Part shown: positions 7,849-10,736 of the stretch, piece after piece
Layout: each line of letters opens with the position of its first letter
How positions within the stretch are numbered: the first letter of the stretch is position 1
NCBI GenBank assembly: GCA_003024985.2
Contig: PXIH01S0000766.1
Strand: one strand, 5' to 3'
Length of the DNA: 10,736 nt
Source of the DNA: Euperipatoides rowelli
Lineage: Eukaryota > Onychophora > Udeonychophora > Euonychophora > Peripatopsidae
Notes under the pieces: generated by a model
The model's database searches: none
What the model was told of the DNA's origin: nothing
The model's input: the letters and a program-made list of their open reading frames with translations, nothing else
Translations under genes and position numbers: made by a program

Positions 7849-10530
7849 AAAATATATACAAATTACACACTATTCTTGCTTTAAATATTACATAGCCTTC
7901 CTAAGGAATTGCATCAATATAATATTAAGTTTCAACATAAAACATCTTAAGACAGTGAAAAAAGGAAAATAATAAACAAATAATCCATACCATCTCCCCT
8001 TTTTAAAAAACCACCTTGTACTATAGCTCAAAAACCTGACTTTATGTCATAATTTCAATATCCAACAACCCATGGAATCTATACTCATCCATGGAAAATA
8101 AATCATTACAATATATCTGATGAAGGAAGAAAATAATCTTTGCTAATCCCCTTCTTTTCCCATGCCCTGATACATTACCAAACACCTCCCTTTACAAATT
8201 GAAAGCCATAAAGCAAAAAAAAAAAACTTCCTACTTCTTTCTGCAATAACATCTATCGTTCCATACCGCCAAACCTCCCTTAGTTCATATTTTCAGATAC
8301 CCTTCTGCATTAAAGATTTTATTATCTCAATCACCGGCTGACATTCAAAAAAAATATGCTTACTATCTTCCTTGAACTGCACCCAAACACACAAGTAACA
8401 TCATCATCATTATAGAACCCAATTCTATTCATCCTACGTTTTGTAGGCAATAATCCCAATTTATGTTTAATGATAAAATTTTGAAATCGCTGAACAACAA
8501 TCAATTTTACCATTTTCAAATTTACTCTGTTATTTCTATAGTTACTATAATTAATATACCCTTCTATCACCTTACCCTTTAAAATTTTATATGGAACTTT
8601 CCCCTCCATGTCATAAATCTTCCGAACACTACTATATCCCTCGAACCACAATTTAAGAATGGGATCCTTGATAAATTCCCTCATCGTGTATAATTTCTTA
8701 AGTTTTACATCACTAATAATATTGTTATAAACAAAATTGTGGATTATAGATAAATTTAAGATCTTAAGATCTAATACCCCTTAATCCCCTTTATTATGGG
8801 GAAGCGTAACCTTAAATACATTCATGTAGTTGTATCTATCAAATATTAAATTTTGAAACAGACCATACATTTTCTTAATAAATATACCATTTACACTAGT
8901 AAAAGGCAAATAAAACACAAATCTGGAAATATATAAACTATTAATCACTCTGGAAACAATCAACCATCCATTAATATATTTCCTGACCTCCCTACAATTC
9001 CACTTGATATCCTATATATCTCCTCAAATCTACTTTTTAACAAGTCCCTGCTACTCAATACAGAATATATAATACCCAGAATCTTGCCATGACTGCCCCC
9101 CTATGTCTTTAAAATTCTGTTACTTATCACGTTCCACACATATGGTTTATCAAAATTTACCATAGATCCTGTCATAGCATAAAATTCCTTCACCACTCCA
9201 TACACCTTATTCAACTGATCCCTTGATGATGTTACTATCGTGATGTCATCAATATATGACACCATTTTAATGTTGGCCATTCTCCCATATATCCAGACCA
9301 CCTTATTACATTCAGTGATCTTATAAAATAATTCAATCAAATAAAAATAATGCAACATTTGGGAAAGAGGAGACCACTGCAACATCTAATTTGGCATAGC
9401 TTCAAAATGAGAGTAAATGTTATTTTTAGCAAAGGCAATAGCCTTATATTGCAAAATCTTAATAATCAACTCCAAGTTTTACTATAACCCAAATATTTCT
9501 TTAATAACCAATATATTCAACATTAACCATGTTAAAAGTGTTCGCCATATCTATCCTACAAACATATATCTCACCTCTCGTTTTCTACTATATACATTGA
9601 ATACCAAGTGAAGCAGTGTCTGTGCCTTCCCCATCATCCTACCTATCAAACCAAAAACATTCTCATTAATTTTAACACTTATTCTGCCTAGTATCATTTT
9701 ATGCAATATCTTATCATCGGTGTTTAATAATGATATTGGACGGTATCTCTTTATATCAATCCCAAAATCCTTATATATACATCTTTTGGCAATTATCTTT
9801 AATAAAACTCTATTATGCTCAAGCAGAAAATCACCTGAAATGTCATTATTCAACAAATAATTATAAAACCCCAACCAACATAGTTGGTAGCATATTATAA
9901 ATATCAGCTAGGGACAACCTCGCTGGACTATACTCTGTTGTTGTCCGTCATATTTATATTTGTATGTTCCAATCCATCAATCCCACGAGACACATTTTTG
10001 CTCTTACATTCTTAATTACTTCAAATATCTCTTGCAAAGAAAATACACTATCCATTCCTCCTTAATTTAATACTCTTGTCAATACAAGTTACATTTTTCC
10101 CTGTAAAAAAATTATGTCTTTTCCTTTCTAAAATTCTCAAACCTTTCACTCCCCACCCTATTGATAAATTGTTCAGCTTGTCCCCCAATAAAGTCCCATT
10201 GTATTCTTTTAACAATGTCCAGATCATTTATGTATACATCATTCCCATCTACAAGACATCTAAGATTAGCTTTCCTCTTTCCCTTTTTTAACATAGAAAT
10301 AAGCTTCCACTTGGGAAGACCTGCAATGTTACTAATTTCATTTTTGCACTTACTATATATCCCCATCAATTGAACTTTCAATAAATATTCTAGTCTATAT
10401 TTAAGTTCTACAATTTCAATAGTATTCATATTACTATCATTTAAACTCAGTTCAATTTTTTGTTAATATTTTCAATTTCTACATCATTTTTTTTTTATTC
10501 TGCAATTGCATTTTAACTCCATACCTGTTC
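7849..10530 (-). pseudogene. LINE copy B, linker to C-terminus, 5'-truncated
   Basis: A longer, uninterrupted relative of copy A. Reading down the minus strand: a linker starting YGVKMQLQNKKK at about 10525; YRLEYLLKVQ and LPKWKLISMLKKGKRKA (about 10280-10390); DIVKRIQWDF; YRPISLLN at 9722-9745; motif A RIDMANTFNMVN (about 9520-9560, after a frameshift); LQWSPLSQML (about 9350-9383, Trp in place of the usual Gly); and catalytic YIDD at 9245-9256. Then come TGSMVNFDK, a thumb-like block (INGWLIVSRVINSLYISRF, about 8905-8975), FIKDPILKLWFEGYSSVRKI, and HKLGLLPTKRRMNRIGF. A Cys-Cys-His-Cys zinc motif lies at 8341-8393, with CVFGC and HIFFEC in two different frames. The 3' untranslated part (about 8270-7849) has no gene. 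The endonuclease is missing, so the copy is 5'-truncated or cut at about 10530. Stops and frameshifts make it inactive. Confidence 0.85.
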
Positions 10531-10644
10531 TAAGCCAGGGACAAAACCGTTTCATAACCGGCTCAGCAGGGAATCGTACCTGTGGTATTCCCAACATATG
10601 AACTCGACTTGATAGCAGCCAGCCTTGCTACTGACTGAACCACC
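10531..10644 (-). mobile_element. tRNA-derived SINE-like segment
   Basis: On the minus strand this segment starts GGTGGTTCAGTCAGTAGCAA and contains TGGTTCAGTCAG, a good Pol III A box, and GGTACGATTCC, one base from the GGTTCGATTCC B box. The gap between the boxes is about 50 bases. That is longer than in a standard tRNA and nearer to tRNAs with a long variable arm, or to a drifted SINE head. A less AT-rich body follows (GAGCCGGTTATGAAACGG), ending at about 10531 where LINE copy B begins. No A-rich tail or terminator lies between them. A relic SINE is the best call; a tRNA-LINE chimera made by template switching is an alternative. It is not a functional tRNA gene: no clean cloverleaf can be drawn. 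Confidence 0.5.
10570..10642 (-). promoter_or_regulatory. Internal Pol III promoter relic (A and B boxes)
   Basis: A box TGGTTCAGTCAG at 10631-10642 and B box GGTACGATTCC at 10570-10580, both on the minus strand and in the right order. In an intact SINE they would recruit TFIIIC. Activity today is not shown. Confidence 0.5.
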
Positions 10645-10736
10645 TAGTTATTGTCATTGTCTTTGTTATTGTTATTGTTTCTGTTAGTTTTTGTTACTGT
10701 TACTGATAATGTTACTGTTAGTTCATGTTACTGTTA
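10645..10736 (+). repeat. Degenerate GTTAYT hexamer repeat
   Basis: Starting just after the tRNA-like head, the plus strand is made of imperfect units such as GTTATT, GTCATT, GTTACT and GATAAT up to the last base. It is a decayed microsatellite or minisatellite and probably continues outside the window. Confidence 0.75.

Noticed and set aside
10561-10650. A functional tRNA gene
   Set aside because: The boxes are present, but the B box is imperfect, the gap between boxes is too long for a standard tRNA, and no clean acceptor stem can be drawn.
1-10736. CRISPR array, bacterial operon, phage or defence system
   Set aside because: No regularly spaced direct repeats with unique spacers and no packed intact genes; the content is eukaryotic transposon remains.

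Overview
This window contains no cellular gene that I can support. It is an AT-rich stretch of an animal genome, most likely an invertebrate, built from nested and decayed transposable elements. The evidence for a eukaryote is: long non-LTR retrotransposon (LINE) remains, a tRNA-like SINE head with Pol III A and B boxes, microsatellite tails, a DNA transposon with terminal inverted repeats, and no operon-like packing. The narrower guess of an invertebrate rests on my recollection that this transposase type is common in cnidarians and arthropods; the species cannot be read from the sequence.

Layout. Two copies of one LINE family lie head to tail on the minus strand. Copy B (about 10530 down to 7821) runs from the pre-RT linker through the reverse transcriptase to a C-terminal zinc-binding motif and ends in a (TAAA)n tail. 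Copy A begins right beside that tail (7820) and runs to the left edge of the window. It is broken twice. Between 7381 and 2773 it is split by a 4.6-kb DNA transposon, and between about 1064 and 563 by a 0.5-kb unclassified insertion. Because B is an uninterrupted relative, it serves as a reference for where A was cut.

The DNA transposon (2774-7380) is the most striking object. It starts TAGTGGGG, ends CCCCACTA, and is flanked by TAT on both sides. Its two ~1.9-kb arms are inverted copies of one another, around a ~0.8-kb unique centre. A transposase pseudogene runs on the minus strand from the centre into the left arm. The right arm carries a second copy of the C-terminal part of the same gene on the plus strand. 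The protein has an EAD ... DSD acidic pattern like XPG/FEN/PIN-fold nucleases, a CDTVS block and a Cys-rich tail. I tentatively place it with Academ-type transposons. Both copies are broken by stops and frameshifts, but in different places.

At the right edge a tRNA-derived SINE-like segment (about 10531-10644, minus strand) abuts the 5' end of LINE copy B. It is followed by a degenerate GTTAYT hexamer repeat that runs off the window. Inferred order of events: LINE A inserted, then the palindromic transposon and the 0.5-kb insertion entered it. LINE B lies directly upstream of A, either inserted into it or next to its truncated end. All elements look inactive.
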